Assembly: GCA_007922305.1 (NCBI GenBank)
Contig: ML677358.1
Location: 17,967,327 to 18,031,326 of the forward strand
Source of the DNA: Dermatemys mawii
Lineage: Eukaryota > Chordata > Testudines > Dermatemydidae
Length of the DNA stretch: 64,000 nt
Direction: 5' to 3'
Below are positions 1 through 11,948 of this stretch, one piece after another. The position numbers and the translations under genes were made by a program. The notes below the pieces were generated by a model. The model was not told the DNA's origin. It searched no databases and was given only the letters and a program-made list of their open reading frames with translations. Position 1 is the first letter of the stretch; every line of letters starts with the position of its first letter.

Positions 1-887
1 TGTACAGCTCCTAGCACCCTGGGGTCCAGGGCCATGACGAGACCCTACGATAATGGAAATAATACGTAATCATCATCACTGTAATAGCTCTTCACTGGGA
101 ACTGGACGGAGATCAACACCTCATTTCACATATAGGCCAGTGAATTGCCAACAGAGGAAATGGACTTTTGTTCACAACTTACTGACCTTTACCAGTCTAA
201 CACCTGTGACCAGGAGGCTAAAAGGCTCGCTCTCTGCTTGTCGACTGGGGGGGGGGTTGGGATTTTTTTGCCCCTCTGTAAACAAGTTAGATAAAAATCA
301 GTGTTTTCGTTGTTTGAGTTTTAATTGAACACCTCCTCCCCCAAATTAATGAAAAAACATTTCTTGTGGAAATGTCCAGCCCCACATGAAGCCACTTATG
401 GCTGTAAATTTCTGACTAGCTATACCGCTGAGTTAGCCACACCCCCATTACCATTGAACCTGGCAGTAATGACCAAGTTCCAGATGAAAAGAATTAACGA
501 GTTAATTACCATGTAATAATAGATTAATGACATGCACATGCATGCTCTATAGATTTCATGTATTTAGAGTGTTGTTATATGGTTATTTTTTTATCTTTAA
601 AATAAATAAGTAGTGGTGGCAGTGGTGGTTGTTTTCCCTAAGAAGCATGCATAATTTTGCTCCACTGAAGTGAGTGTCATTGCACATGTTTGACTAAGAG
701 ATGACTTCGGACCTACATGATACACTTCGAGAGAAAACAAGAGGATTACAGTGTGGAATGCACAGTGACCATTGCTAACTCAGGACAAAGAGAATGTTTT
801 TTCAGAATCAGTCAGAGATAAACTAAGGGTTCACAAAGAAAGAAAATGGTACATTGTATAGCAAATTGCTGTCTGTCGTTCTAGGCC
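1..887. other. AT-rich unique DNA, no feature recognised
   Basis: I see no gene, RNA gene or clear repeat here. There is a short G-run near 246-255 and scattered short open frames without recognisable domains. Confidence 0.4.
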
Positions 888-1086
888 TTGATCTAGCAAA
901 GAATTTAGGCCCCATCAGCTCAGTACTTAAGCACATGCTTCACTTTGAACAGTCACCTCCTGAGGTCTCTTCCAGCCCTAATCTTCTATAATTCTGTGAT
1001 ATGCTTAAGGGCCATCAAAGACAATGGAACTACTCACATGCTTAAAGTTAAGCACAAGCTTAACGCCTTTATTGAATCAGGGCACT
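888..1086. repeat. Foldback repeat interrupted by a CR1 tail
   Basis: The arm at about 928-949 (contains gcacatgcttcactttgaa) is an imperfect reverse complement of the arm at about 1042-1060 (ttaaagttaagcacaagct). I recognise this 'cacatgcttaactttaag' foldback as a common sauropsid repeat; the name is not known to me. The loop carries a short CR1-like 3' end, annotated separately. Confidence 0.5.
953..1002 (+). mobile_element. CR1 LINE 3' tail fragment
   Basis: The stretch with 'cctgaggtctcttccagccc' followed by 'ttctataattctgtgat' matches the CR1 3' untranslated end, whose copies close with repeats of an ATTCTATGA-like octamer. Only about 50 bp remain, inside the foldback repeat. Confidence 0.5.
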
Positions 1087-4000
1087 AATATCTTAAAAAT
1101 GCTGCTTCTTCTAATTTAATAAACCATTTGCAACTTTAATTCAGTTAGTAGAGGCATCTGCACTCACCTAAAATATACAGACAAGGCTCAACCCTAATCT
1201 CCATCACTCCTTCCCCTCTAAATGTTGTGGGGATCAGCAACTGTCTAATTAAGAGTGATTTTACTATTTTTTTCAAAGATAAGATTATTCTGTTCCTACA
1301 AATCTCCTTCTGCCATTACTTGGGCTTCTGAAAACTCCCCTCCCCCTCAAATTGGTAATTTCTTTTTTTTAAACAGTACACATACAAATATTGCTATTTT
1401 AATTAGGAAGAAGCAAACAGAAGGGAAACGCTATAAGGGAATGCAAGTATGCCTGCTAGTCTTTGCATTTTAATTATTTATTGGAGTAAATAAAATTAAA
1501 TATTTTCATAGCAATCCAGAACAGGATCTGAAGTAATTACTTTGTCAAATTCATCAAAAACTCTCTCATCAAAATAAAAACCTTGATGTCATTGAATAAT
1601 TTATAATACAAATACACAGAAATCGTAAAGTATTATAAATAGAAAACTGCAGGGTAAGTGAACATGAATTAGTTAGGGGTTATGTTTCTGAAAGAGGCTG
1701 TCATAAGCTGTATAAATTTTTAATAAGCATTTTTGAGGCCTAATTTTAGTGCACAGTATAGATCAACAATTTTAGGAAACAACCAAAAAATGGTTATTTA
1801 AAAGCACATCTGCATAAGATACAAGCTGGATCATATGAGAAAGAAAAGCTCACAAAGAGGAGAGACTAAGGATGTTTGTGACTGAATGTCTATGGTTTAA
1901 TGTGAATCATTTGCCTAGCAGCAAATATATTAACTAACCTCATACCTGTTACCAATGAATTCCAAAATCCTGGGACCATAATGGGGCTACTAAAAACCCA
2001 ACTGCTCTATGACCTCTAATGCCCATAACTCAATCTGTCTATGTTCAGACTTGTTCTCTCTGGTTCTCAACCAGATGGGAGTCTTTCTATTCACTTTAGT
2101 GGGAGCTGGATTGGATTCTCTGTTCTTGCAATCCCACAAGCTGCTGAGCTCCCACTGACTTTAAAAGGAAACGAAGGATGCTCAGCACCTTGCAAGTTTG
2201 TGTCTTTTGGGTTTGATCTTGTACCACTGAAGTCAATGAGAGTTTTGCTGTTGACTTAAATGGAAGCAAGCTCGCGCCCTTATGCTGTAATATGGGTCTT
2301 CAGAGATACTAGTTGAGCAATGTACATTTATGGTGCTATATAATAATCAAAGACCAGGCTGAGCCAGAGGCTCTAATCTGAACAAGCCCTGACTGGTTAC
2401 TTTTCCCTCTTTTTACTTCTTCTTCAGAATCTACTTCTGGATCTAAATTCCATGTCAAAAGGCTCATCTATATGAGCACCAATAAACCAATAATAATGGC
2501 TCCGAGCCTTCGGTCACTGAAGACAATGGCAAGACTCCCGTTGATGTTAGTGGGTTCACGATTGATCCCAGTAACAGTAGCATTCCTTAGAAGAACATGT
2601 TACATAACAAAAGTGAAGAAAATCCTGAATTTTGTGGATCAAATTTTCAATCGGAAAAGCAATGCAAATCTGGGGTAACTCCATTGAAGGCACTGAATTA
2701 ATTCCAATGTAATTGACTTCAGACCCTGGCTTTATGTCTCAGGATGTCTGTTCAATTCCATGCTTTGAAATTGCTAAACAATTCTGGCCCTTCCCTTAGA
2801 ATTAATCCTGGGAGTGAGAACACAAGCACCATACAGTGTTTATTATGTTTTAAGCAGGATTGTTCAAGTGAGTATTTTTTTTCGCCTTCTTGTAACACTT
2901 CAACATTTTGGTAGACATGTCACTTCAGATCATATCTGGCCAAAGATCCAGTAAGAGAAGCATGCACTTTTTTGATCAATATTTGTTACAGAAACAGGTA
3001 ATGATTTTCAGACAGCTAAGTCAAGGAAGCATTATCAGCTGTAGAATATTCTATCTTATTTCATGCATGCATCTGCCTCTGGGATGATCAAGGTTCTTTC
3101 TATTTATGGGACTAAAAGAAACCTATTCTCCTCTGCCTTTTAAGGGAGTTTTGCATGTAAATCTCTGGCACATCAGAGATGTCATTGCAAAATGTGCAGT
3201 GCAGGTATAGAGCCACTGGGAGTAGGAGCAAGGTTGGACTAAGTTAAAATGCCGTAGCCCCATCTCTGCATTTATTGTAGATGATAAAACACCTAAAGAA
3301 TTCCCAAGAAGAGTGGGAAGATACTCAGGAAGCTATGGAAATCTTTACATGGCATAACTGGTGGGTACATAAATCTTGCGCTGGTCTTCCTCATGACTCG
3401 AGGGGTTCCCAGGACTTGGGAGGTTCCAGCCTTGTGTTTAATTACTGTCACGCTAACATACTTCCAGTTCACAAGGTTGCAGGGAGAGAGCCTTAACTTG
3501 CTGCTTTAAATACCACCTCGCTGTATGTCAGCTTTGCAGAGTTGATAATGGATGAACTATTGGATAGTTTTTCACAGACGCGTTTCGCTGTAATAATGTC
3601 TCTTTGTCTAAATCTTGCAAGAGCGCACTTGTGTGGCAGAGGAGGAGGCTGCTGTGATTTGTTGTTCACCTTTCAGGTCCTTCCTTTCTCACGGTTCAAT
3701 ATTTGATAGACAAGCATTCTTTCTCTTACTTCACTATAACCAAGAGTGTATCAACCTTGGCCATCCTCTGGGGACACCTACCTGGAATGTTCAATTTTAG
3801 GGTTTTTCTGCTGTAGATAACTCAAACCTTTGGATAGTAGAAGGAGATTTATACTTTATACGTTGATTGCTAATCATTATCAACCTATTGTAAAACCAGA
3901 CAGTAGCTCGTTTGGGGAATTGCTTAATTTCCCTCAGCAGGTCCCAGCCCCACTTGCTTTAAAGGACAAGCTCTTAGCTTGATTTTTCTCTTTGGGTTTG

Positions 4001-6149
4001 GAGTCTTTAAAATTTCATCTTCTGTTGCTTGTGGTTCCATTGTAACATTATTCTTACCACTTTTCCTCTTCCATCTATTTTGCTTTTTACTCCATGAGAA
4101 TATTGTATTTTTTAGACGTCAAATGGAACAACAAAGGGAAAAAAAGCCCACAATTCTTTTTCAAACCATGAATAGTTTTCCCTTTATTTTTTTAAAGTTC
4201 TGGTTCATCTGCAGCCAAGTTTATTGGAAGCGACAGCTCAAAAGTTCAGTGAGTGAGTGAAGTTCTTAGAGATCAGAGGCCCTCTGCTGTTTCTACTGTC
4301 TCCCCTGTTTTAAGCCCTCAATACAAGGGCACCTTTTGGAAATTTCAAGGTCAGCTGTAGGTCTATTATTATGGGAAAGGAATTATTTCGCACTGGTATC
4401 CGACTTTTTGTCATCTTTCTCCTTAACCTACTTGGTTTCTTTGTAATATCTGGAGGCCTTGGCTCTATTTCTTCTGGCCATTGTAAATGGTCTGATTGGT
4501 GTTCATCATGTTATCACTTCTATCTCTGGTTATAAAGAACAGCGATCATACCTTGCTGAAGAAACCATCCTTTCCGTTAAATAATTCCCCCTAATTTTCA
4601 CCTTGTTTCAAATTTCCCATTTCTCATCAGCGTTTCAGGAAAAAAAACCTATTGCGTTTCAGTAGCCCCCCCATCATTTTCACTTTGAGGTTGGAATAGC
4701 CACAGCACAGAGACTGCTTTGGATAAAAATGTGACGGCCTCTTTCTGTTCCCCTTTCCTTCTTGAGGGGTCAGGCTCTGTTTGCAGCTTGCCGCACTACC
4801 TCCAACCACAGATAGCATAGGCAGATGCAAGAATACACACCAAAGCTCTGATAACGGACCACCGCTTCTCACTTGCAACATGTAGTATCAGACTATTTAT
4901 CCCTAATCAGCCATAAGCTTTTGTGTGTCACTCTTATATTCTTAGCTCTTTGTTTTCCAGTGAACAACAAAAGTGCCTGGTTGGGCTCAAGTGTTTATAC
5001 CCTTCCTACCCATGCTTTTCAGAGCTCCAATTCTTTGCCCCTTCTTCACCAAGCCACCTCTGTTCCAGTTCCCACAACCTGGTGCCTCCTCCATGCACAA
5101 CTGCAGCTGTCTCTTCCCCCAACCCTCCCATCCTGACCAGCTATAACTGCTAAACCTGTGTCAGACAAGTAAGCTGCTTCTCTGCCTTCCTTTCTGCTTC
5201 TGCATGGCAGGAGCAAATGCCAGCTATGGACTCTAATGAACCACTTATAGCTAAAAGTTATTTGCCCTTTTAACCTCAGCAGGTTTGAACCCAGGCTTCC
5301 AGAGCTGAAAAATGAGTACACTGACCCCACAATGCGACCAAGCACCCAGTGTCAGTAGTACGCACAGAGTAGTTAGCTGTTCTTTCTAGTACCTCCATTT
5401 ATTGATTTATTTTGTATCTGGTTGCTGGGTTTCAGTGTGGGATCTTTAATTTGGAATAATTGAGCCTTCTTCTGATTTTACCCACCATGCAGCTCCGCTG
5501 ACTTTGGTGGAATTGCTCCTGATTTACCCTCGTAGAGAAGAACTGGGTGCATTGTTTCCCGCTGCCAGGCCTTATTGGTATAATCCCAAGGGAGTCCTTA
5601 ACAGTCAGTTTTCTTCTGTTGTGTTAAAAATGTGATAGTTTTAATTGTCCATAGACAAAGATTAAAGCTGTACTTTAAGTCCTCAAGGCTGTTATTACAA
5701 ATTAAAGGAAACAGCAAAGAAAGAAAGAACAGCTAAGTAGAGAGAGCTTGGTATGAAGGACTCATTGTCTATCTTAAATCAACTCATTGGGCATGTCTTG
5801 CAGCAACCTAGACTATACACCTAACACTTACAACTGCAATCTGAAGAAACAACCTTACAGTTACCAGTCCACCTCCTCAGGCCCCACTGTGTCTTTTGCA
5901 CACTTAATCAGTTCTTTTCATCGTTCAAGGAACAGCCTTTGGCCATTGGATCACCAAGTAATGCAGAGATTGCGATCCAAGTAGTTTTGCAACCTTTCAC
6001 TGGGAGGTGCTGTGATACTTTGCTTTATGACCTTGCTGGGGAAAAAAATTGTCTGCCTTGGTTCTGACAGGTGGGCAAGGCTGTGGCTTGAATCTGACAT
6101 GCCAAAAGTGGGCTTGGTATGTAGGAGGGAGTTCCATTAGTTGCCAGTT
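1087..6149. other. AT-rich DNA, mostly unassigned
   Basis: No gene recognised. The part at about 2041-2275 (gggagctgga, gctcagcacc, actgaagtcaatgag) looks like a degraded sauropsid interspersed repeat containing the recurrent GAAGTCAATG motif. Otherwise I see unique-looking DNA with short frames lacking domains. Confidence 0.35.
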
Positions 6150-6445
6150 ACATCTCAAATGGATTCGAAAAGGGCGTTGATGACTTACAAAGCAGTGTAC
6201 GGTTTGGCGCTTGAGTATTTATCTGAGCAGCTCCCTCCCTCTGCATAAGCCTAGTCACTGTTTGCCATCACCTAAAGCTGTTTTATCAGCCATTCCAAAA
6301 CAAACAAAACCCAAATAGGCTTAACACCTTTGGAACACCAGCTTTTACTTATTAGCCAGAATTCATTTGAGGCTGGAGATCTGTAAAGCTGAGACAATAC
6401 ACCGGTTTCAATCTAAACTGAAATCTTACTTTTTAACCAAAATAT
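6150..6445 (+). mobile_element. Possible decayed non-LTR (L2/CR1-like) fragment
   Basis: Wording such as 'acaaagcagtgtacggtttg' followed by 'gagtatttatctgagcagc' resembles the region encoding the K-A-L-x-G-L-x-P-x-Y-L motif at the RT C-terminus of L2-like LINEs. The copy is heavily mutated. Low confidence without a repeat search. Confidence 0.25.
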
Positions 6446-6954
6446 ATTCGTCCCTCTAAAAGACTTCTTATCTTCATATGTATTGATTGTGCCTCTACTG
6501 TAAAATGCCTGAGAATGCATTTACATGAAAAGTGCCATGGAGTCTTGTTTTGAATTACTACTACTGAAAACAATTGAAAGCAATACAATGGTAGGGGAGG
6601 GGTTAAATGGTCTTTTCTGATGTTTATGAAATAGATATTTATGTGATCAGCTTGAACCAAGCTCCAGATCTCAATGCCCCCAAACTATGGGAGAGTTTGG
6701 ATTCGGTTCTGGATTTTCCAGCTGATCCTTTTCTCTCCTACCACCTGCTACAACGGAAGGCAGGGGGATGTAGGGCCAGATATTTTTGAGAATGCTTTTG
6801 CTTTCACTTCTCCCTTGGTGCACAAGAGCCCAGAGTTGGTGAAATTCAGGGATCCATCCGCCTGTTTTTCCAGGTTATCTCCAGCAGGGACTGGTTGGTG
6901 TTAGAGGGGTGATATCAGAGGAAGGGTGGTCTGGTGGGGAGGGAACAAGCTTCA

Positions 6955-7135
6955 GACTGGGAAGACTGGGATTTAATCTTCTGTTCCACCAAAGCCTGCT
7001 TGTGTGACCTTGGGTAAGACCCTTTGCCTCCCTGTAAAATGAGGATATTAGCACTTCCCTTTGTCACAGGGGTGCTGTGAGGATAAACACCCTACAGCTT
7101 GTGAGGCACTGGGGTATTACTGTAATGAGGGCCAA
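6955..7135 (+). mobile_element. MIR-like (CORE) SINE, sense
   Basis: It contains the MIR-type string 'tgtgaccttgggtaagaccc', then 'cctgtaaaatgaggatatta' and 'ggggtgctgtgaggataaa', in the order expected for a CORE SINE (Pol III-derived, moved by L2-type LINEs). Ancient and diverged. Confidence 0.65.
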
Positions 7136-7820
7136 GTACCTTAGCGAGAGGAGTGTTTTATTTTGAGGTGGGTTTGCTGCTTGTGTTTTGGATTTTGTGT
7201 GCATCTGGAGGGCTACTAATAGACACAGTGTGTAGAGCTAAATGAGTAACAATTATAATGAGCTGAAGTGAAATCCTGGATCGGAACAACATCATCATTC
7301 TGGATCTGGCTCTGCACTTTGAAGTAACGGCTCATATTTAGATTTTCTTTTAACTTTGCTTCTGCATTGACAAAGTCCTGGGAGACAGACATATTCTGAA
7401 GCTCTGATTAGATATGATAAATGAATGGTGATAAGGCTCTTGATGGGACTTTTCCCACTGCCTGCTCCTATCTTTATTTTATTCTACCTCGGAGGCAATA
7501 GAAAACAGATTCTCCAAAGCATACACAACTTTGCAGCTCTGTCACGTGTGGGAAAGGCTTGGGTGGGTAGTGTCCCTATGTGCGTTTCCTCTAAAATATA
7601 CTGAATCTGCTGGATTCTTTAGGCCAAGATTTTTAAGAGTGGCTAGTCGTTTTGGGTGCCAGGCTTGAGACACCTTAAAGGGATTAATTTTCAGCAAATG
7701 TTGAGCACCTACCCTCTGAAAATCAGGCCTCTTTAAGGTGCATCAAATTAGGCAACCAAAACTTGAGAAACCACAAATCTCTTGTCACTTTTGAAAATAC
7801 TGGCTTTTCCACCTTACACG

Positions 7821-9297
7821 AGAACTTAAGAATGGCAGTACTGGGTCAGGCCAATGCTCCATCTAGCTAAGAATTGTATCTTCCAAGAGTGGCCGGTGCC
7901 AGATGCTTCAGAAGGAATGAGCAGAACAAGACAACTATTGAGCGAGCCATGTGCTGTCATCCAGTCCCAGCTTCTGGAAGTCCGAGGTTTAAGGACACTC
8001 AGAGCGTGGGGTTGCATCCCTGATCATCTTGGCTAATAGACATAGATGGACCTGTCCTCCAAGGACTTATCTAATTGTATTTTGAACCCAATTATACATT
8101 TGGCCTTCCCAACGTCCCCTGGCAATGAGTTCACAGGTTGACTGTGTGTTGTGTGAAGAAGTACTCCCTTATGTTTGTTTTAAACCTGCTGCCTGTTAAC
8201 TTCATTGGATGATTCCTGGTTCTTGTGTTATGTGAAAGGGTAAATAACATGTCCTTATTCACTGTCTCCACAACAGTCATAATTTTATAGACCCCTATCA
8301 TATCCCCTCAGTTGTCCCTTTTCTAAAATGAACAGTCCCAGTCTTTTTAATCTCTCCTAATCTGGCAGTTGTTTCATACTCCGAATTATTTTTATTGTTG
8401 TTCTTTGTACATTTTCCAATTCCAATATATGTTTTTTTCAGATTGATTGACCAGAACTGCACACAGTATTCAAGGTGTGGGGCTACCATGGGTTTCTATA
8501 GTGACATTATGATACTCACTGCCTTCTTATCTATCTCTTTTCCAGTGGTTTCTAATATTCTGCTAGCTTTTTTGACTGCCACTGCACATAGAGCAGATAT
8601 TTTTAGAGAACTATCCATGACTCCTAGATCTCTTTCCTGAGTGGTAACAGATTATTTGAGATTTTTTTTTCCAATGTGGATTACTTTGTACTTATCAATA
8701 TTGAATTTCATCTGCATTTTGTTGCCTAGTCAGCCAGTTGCAGGAAATCCTTTTGTAATTTTTTGCTGTCATCTTTGGACTTAACTATTTTGAGTAATTT
8801 TTTATCGTCTGCAAACTTTGTCACCTCACTTTTTACCCCCCTTTCCAGGTCATTTATGAATATGCTGAAGAGTACAGATCCTTGAGGGATCCTGGTATTT
8901 ATCTCTCTTTCTTGTGTAAATGGACAATTAATTCCTACCCTTTGTTTCCTTCCTTTTAACCAGTTACTGATCCATGAGACCCTTCCCTCTTATAGTAAAA
9001 TAAAGTGGTTACTTTGCTTAGGAGTTTTTGATGTGGGACCTTGTGAAAGGCTTTCTGAAAGTCCACGTACATTATATCCACCAGATCACCATGGTCCTCA
9101 TGCTTATTGACCCCCCCACCCCAAAGAGTTGTAAGAGATTGGTCAGGCATGACTTCCCTTAACTAAAGCCATGCTGCCTCTTCCCGAACAAATTATGTTT
9201 ATTTATATATCTTATAATTCTTTCCTTTACTATAGTTTCTTCCATTTTGCCTGATACTGAAGTTAAGCTCACAGGCCTGTAATTGCCAGGATCACAG
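7821..9297 (-). mobile_element. CR1 LINE, 5'-truncated, antisense
   Basis: CR1 is a non-LTR retrotransposon copied from its 3' end, so most copies are 5'-truncated. This one runs backwards: the 3' end is at 7821 (reverse complement of the TTCTTAAGTTCT-type terminus) and the most 5' part is near 9297. Minus-strand translation at about 9085-9020 shows VDIMYVDFQKAFHKVPHQKL, the CR1 RT motif with the first catalytic Asp region (D-F-x-K-A-F), and at about 8489-8440 the C-terminal H-L-E-Y-C-V-Q-F-W motif. The frame is broken by many stops, so it is dead. The FADD block is recognisable only as DNA (near 8800-8820). Confidence 0.9.
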
Positions 9298-10839
9298 ATT
9301 ATTTATCTATCTCTGGCCCCAACTGCCACAGTTTCTGAGTGCCTCACAATCTATAATATGTTTAAAGTGCATATATCAGATTTACGAGACATAATGTAAC
9401 TAATGTGACCCAGAAAGACATACTTTATTTCCTGAAAAATATAGGTTCATTTCTCAGAGGCTCCCTCAAAAGCTGCTTTAATTTGGGAGACTACAAAATA
9501 CTGTACAACCAGAATGTCGAAAAAGGGCTACAGAAAAAAAAATTCTACGCAGTAGATATCTGACTCCACTGTGAAGACTTCCATTCTCACATGGCAACAT
9601 TTAGCATTGCCAGTCCACCCCACCCCATGATTAAGCATTGCTGTTATAACCCAGGTACCTTCTCCTGTTAATAACAACAGCTGTTAACTAACAAATTGGT
9701 CATTAACAGAGGGTAGTGATGGATTTCACCAGGATTACAGCTCTGTGGGTCTTTACAAAAGAACTACCAACAAAATGTTCCAGCATCTTCTTTAAAGGAT
9801 AAAGTTATTTTCTTTTGTTATGGAGGTGCTTAAAGATGTATAGAGGACATACACAGTGGCAAGATGTACTAGCACTATCGACAGTTACTTAAAGAGAATA
9901 GCTACTTTAGTGTTTTACAAAGTAAAGAGTCCCTTGTAGATGATATCTTTCAATGGGTGCCTGAACAATGCACCAAAACTCAGCAATAAACACAACACTG
10001 TCATATGATAGACCCTATACTTTACAGTACCTAGAGGGAATCACTTTTTAACATCTGTAACATACAGTAGTCTTTTTATATGAGTCGCTGAGTCATATAA
10101 CAATAAAAATGGATAAAAAATAGTAATAAATCTGGATTTTACATCATGCATTGAGCAAAGTCTAAATTAAACTACTGTATTAAACCTTCTATGGCATAGA
10201 CCTAATTAATTAAAAACACCAGAGTTAAGCAATTTAGCCATCAATCTTTTAGCTTAAGTGGGGGATGAGGTGCATATGGTACCTTACTGAGGAAGACAAA
10301 TGAAAGACCCACTGTACATAGGCTTACACTGACCTGATGGAGGGGAGGTTAATATGAACCACTATTTCCAGGGAGACTTGCTATGGTTCCCTTAGCGAGC
10401 TGGCTTTTTCAAGAGCCCTCTGCAAGCTGCAGCAAGCCACCTCTGTCCTGCTGTTAGAACCCCCAGTGAGGCAAAGCAGGCCAACCCTATGGTTCTGCAG
10501 GAGTCAAATGTGGGCTGTGATGCTGGTAGTACCAAGGGAGAGGAAGAACTCTCCTGGAGATTTGGCATGATCATTGCTTTGGTAATATACTGGACTCCAG
10601 AAAATGGAGACTCTTTTATTTTATTGCCAAGGAGCCTCCAGAGAGAAGTCCTGCCTTTGGACCTTCAGACTGCAATTCCAAACAGACACAGGGGAGCAGA
10701 ATGGTCAAACAATAGCTGGCACCCATTGTTAGTGAAGGGATCTCAACAAAAAAAGAAAGGGAGTGATCTGTGGGGATGGTTAAGGCTTCCAAGTATGATC
10801 TTTTCGTCAGTAGATCTCAGTGTTCTACAAAAGAGATCA
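9298..10839. other. AT-rich DNA, no feature recognised
   Basis: No gene or clear repeat boundary. Unique-looking sequence. Confidence 0.35.
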
Positions 10840-10844
10840 GAATC

Positions 10845-10940
10845 ATTATCCCTAGTTTACCAATGGGGAAACCGAGGCACTGCGACTTGCCCAAGGTCAC
10901 CCAGCAACAAAGCCAGGAACAGAACCCAGTTCAGTGGATT
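10845..10940 (-). mobile_element. MIR-like SINE fragment, antisense
   Basis: 'caatggggaaaccgaggcac' followed by 'cttgcccaaggtcacccagc' and 'aggaacagaaccca' is the reverse complement of the MIR/CORE-SINE body. It lies inside a chance 177-codon frame that I do not call a gene. Confidence 0.7.
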
Positions 10941-11021
10941 ATTCACTGTCATATTACTTCCCTGGCTGCATGGCACATTCTGGGGAAATGGGACCTCAAC
11001 AACTATCAACATTACGTTCTA

Positions 11022-11296
11022 GAGCTGGTTGAAAATTTTCCATATTTAAAAAAAATGTTGTTTTGGCAAAACATAAAGCTTTGTGAAAAAAACTATTTTT
11101 GTTGAAAATTTTCCATTTTTTGTTGAAAACTGAAAACTCAAAGAACTGCCTTTTTTTGTTTTCAGCAATTTTTTTTAAAAAAAATCACTTTTTTCATGAA
11201 AATACAAAATAAGGTGAAGAAAATTTAGTTGAAAAAGGGAAAAAATCATTTTCATCAAAAGTTTTCACAGGGAAAAAATAATTTCCCAACCAGCTC
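11022..11296. mobile_element. MITE with GAGCTGGTTG ends
   Basis: It begins gagctggttgaaaatttt and ends aatttcccaaccagctc, giving terminal inverted repeats of about 15 bp. The interior is AT-rich with recurring ttgaaaattttcc. Related copies occur at 33113, 54556, 57450, 58160 and 59025. It has no coding capacity, so it is a non-autonomous DNA transposon whose superfamily I cannot name. Confidence 0.65.
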
Positions 11297-11559
11297 CATT
11301 ATTCTCTACAGTAACACATAGTCCTTTGCTGTAGCAAATGTGAATGTCCTGAAACAAGGACTTTGTCATGACTATCATGAACTTTTCCCCATCTCTTCTT
11401 GAGATGGGTGGTGGATGACTAGCTGGGTTGATTGAAGGGGTTGGATGGACGTTTGGCTGGGGAAATGTTGTTTCAAGGTTGTGAAGAGATTGCGTGGGTA
11501 TCTTTCACTTTGGGCTCAACAGATATAAGCCTATGTTCACGCACTCTGTGGTTGTCATA

Positions 11560-11682
11560 GGGTGACCAGATGACCTGATTTTATAGTGACAGTCCTGATA
11601 TATGGGGCTTTGTCTTACATAATTTCCTATTATTACCTCCGACCCCTTGCCCCGATTTTTCACACTTGCTGTCTGGTCACCC
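11560..11682. mobile_element. TA-flanked MITE with GGGTGACCAG ends
   Basis: The element starts gggtgaccagat and ends gtctggtcaccc and is flanked on both sides by TA (11558-11559 and 11683-11684), as expected for a Tc1/mariner-type target duplication. A second copy in the opposite orientation is at 42847-42965. Non-coding. Confidence 0.75.
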
Positions 11683-11713
11683 TATTACTTCTACATGGTT
11701 AAAAAAGACCCAA

Positions 11714-11948
11714 GGCTGGGTCTATCAATTCTGGCTCACGCTATGAGGCTATGAATAGCAGTGTAGATATGCAGGCTCAGGCTGGAAACCCAGTGAGGGG
11801 TCTTAGAGTCCAGGCTCCAGCCTGAGCCCCAACATCTGCAAGGCTAATTTTAGTCCTGAAGTGCGAACCGAAGTCAGTTGACCCTGGCCTCTGAGATTTG
11901 CTGCTGCAGGTTTATTTATTTATTTATTTGCAATGTAGACACACCCTA
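11714..11948. mobile_element. MITE of the 'GTCTACACTGC' type
   Basis: The left end (ggctgggtctatc) and right end (gcaatgtagacacacccta) are inverted relatives, and the interior holds 'agtgtagatatgcaggctcaggctg'-like text, shared by a common turtle MITE family. A TTTA tandem repeat (about 11911-11930) lies near the right end. Non-coding. Confidence 0.55.

Noticed and set aside
10489..11022. 177-codon open frame on the + strand
   Set aside because: It passes through an antisense MIR-like SINE and stops at a MITE; no domain.
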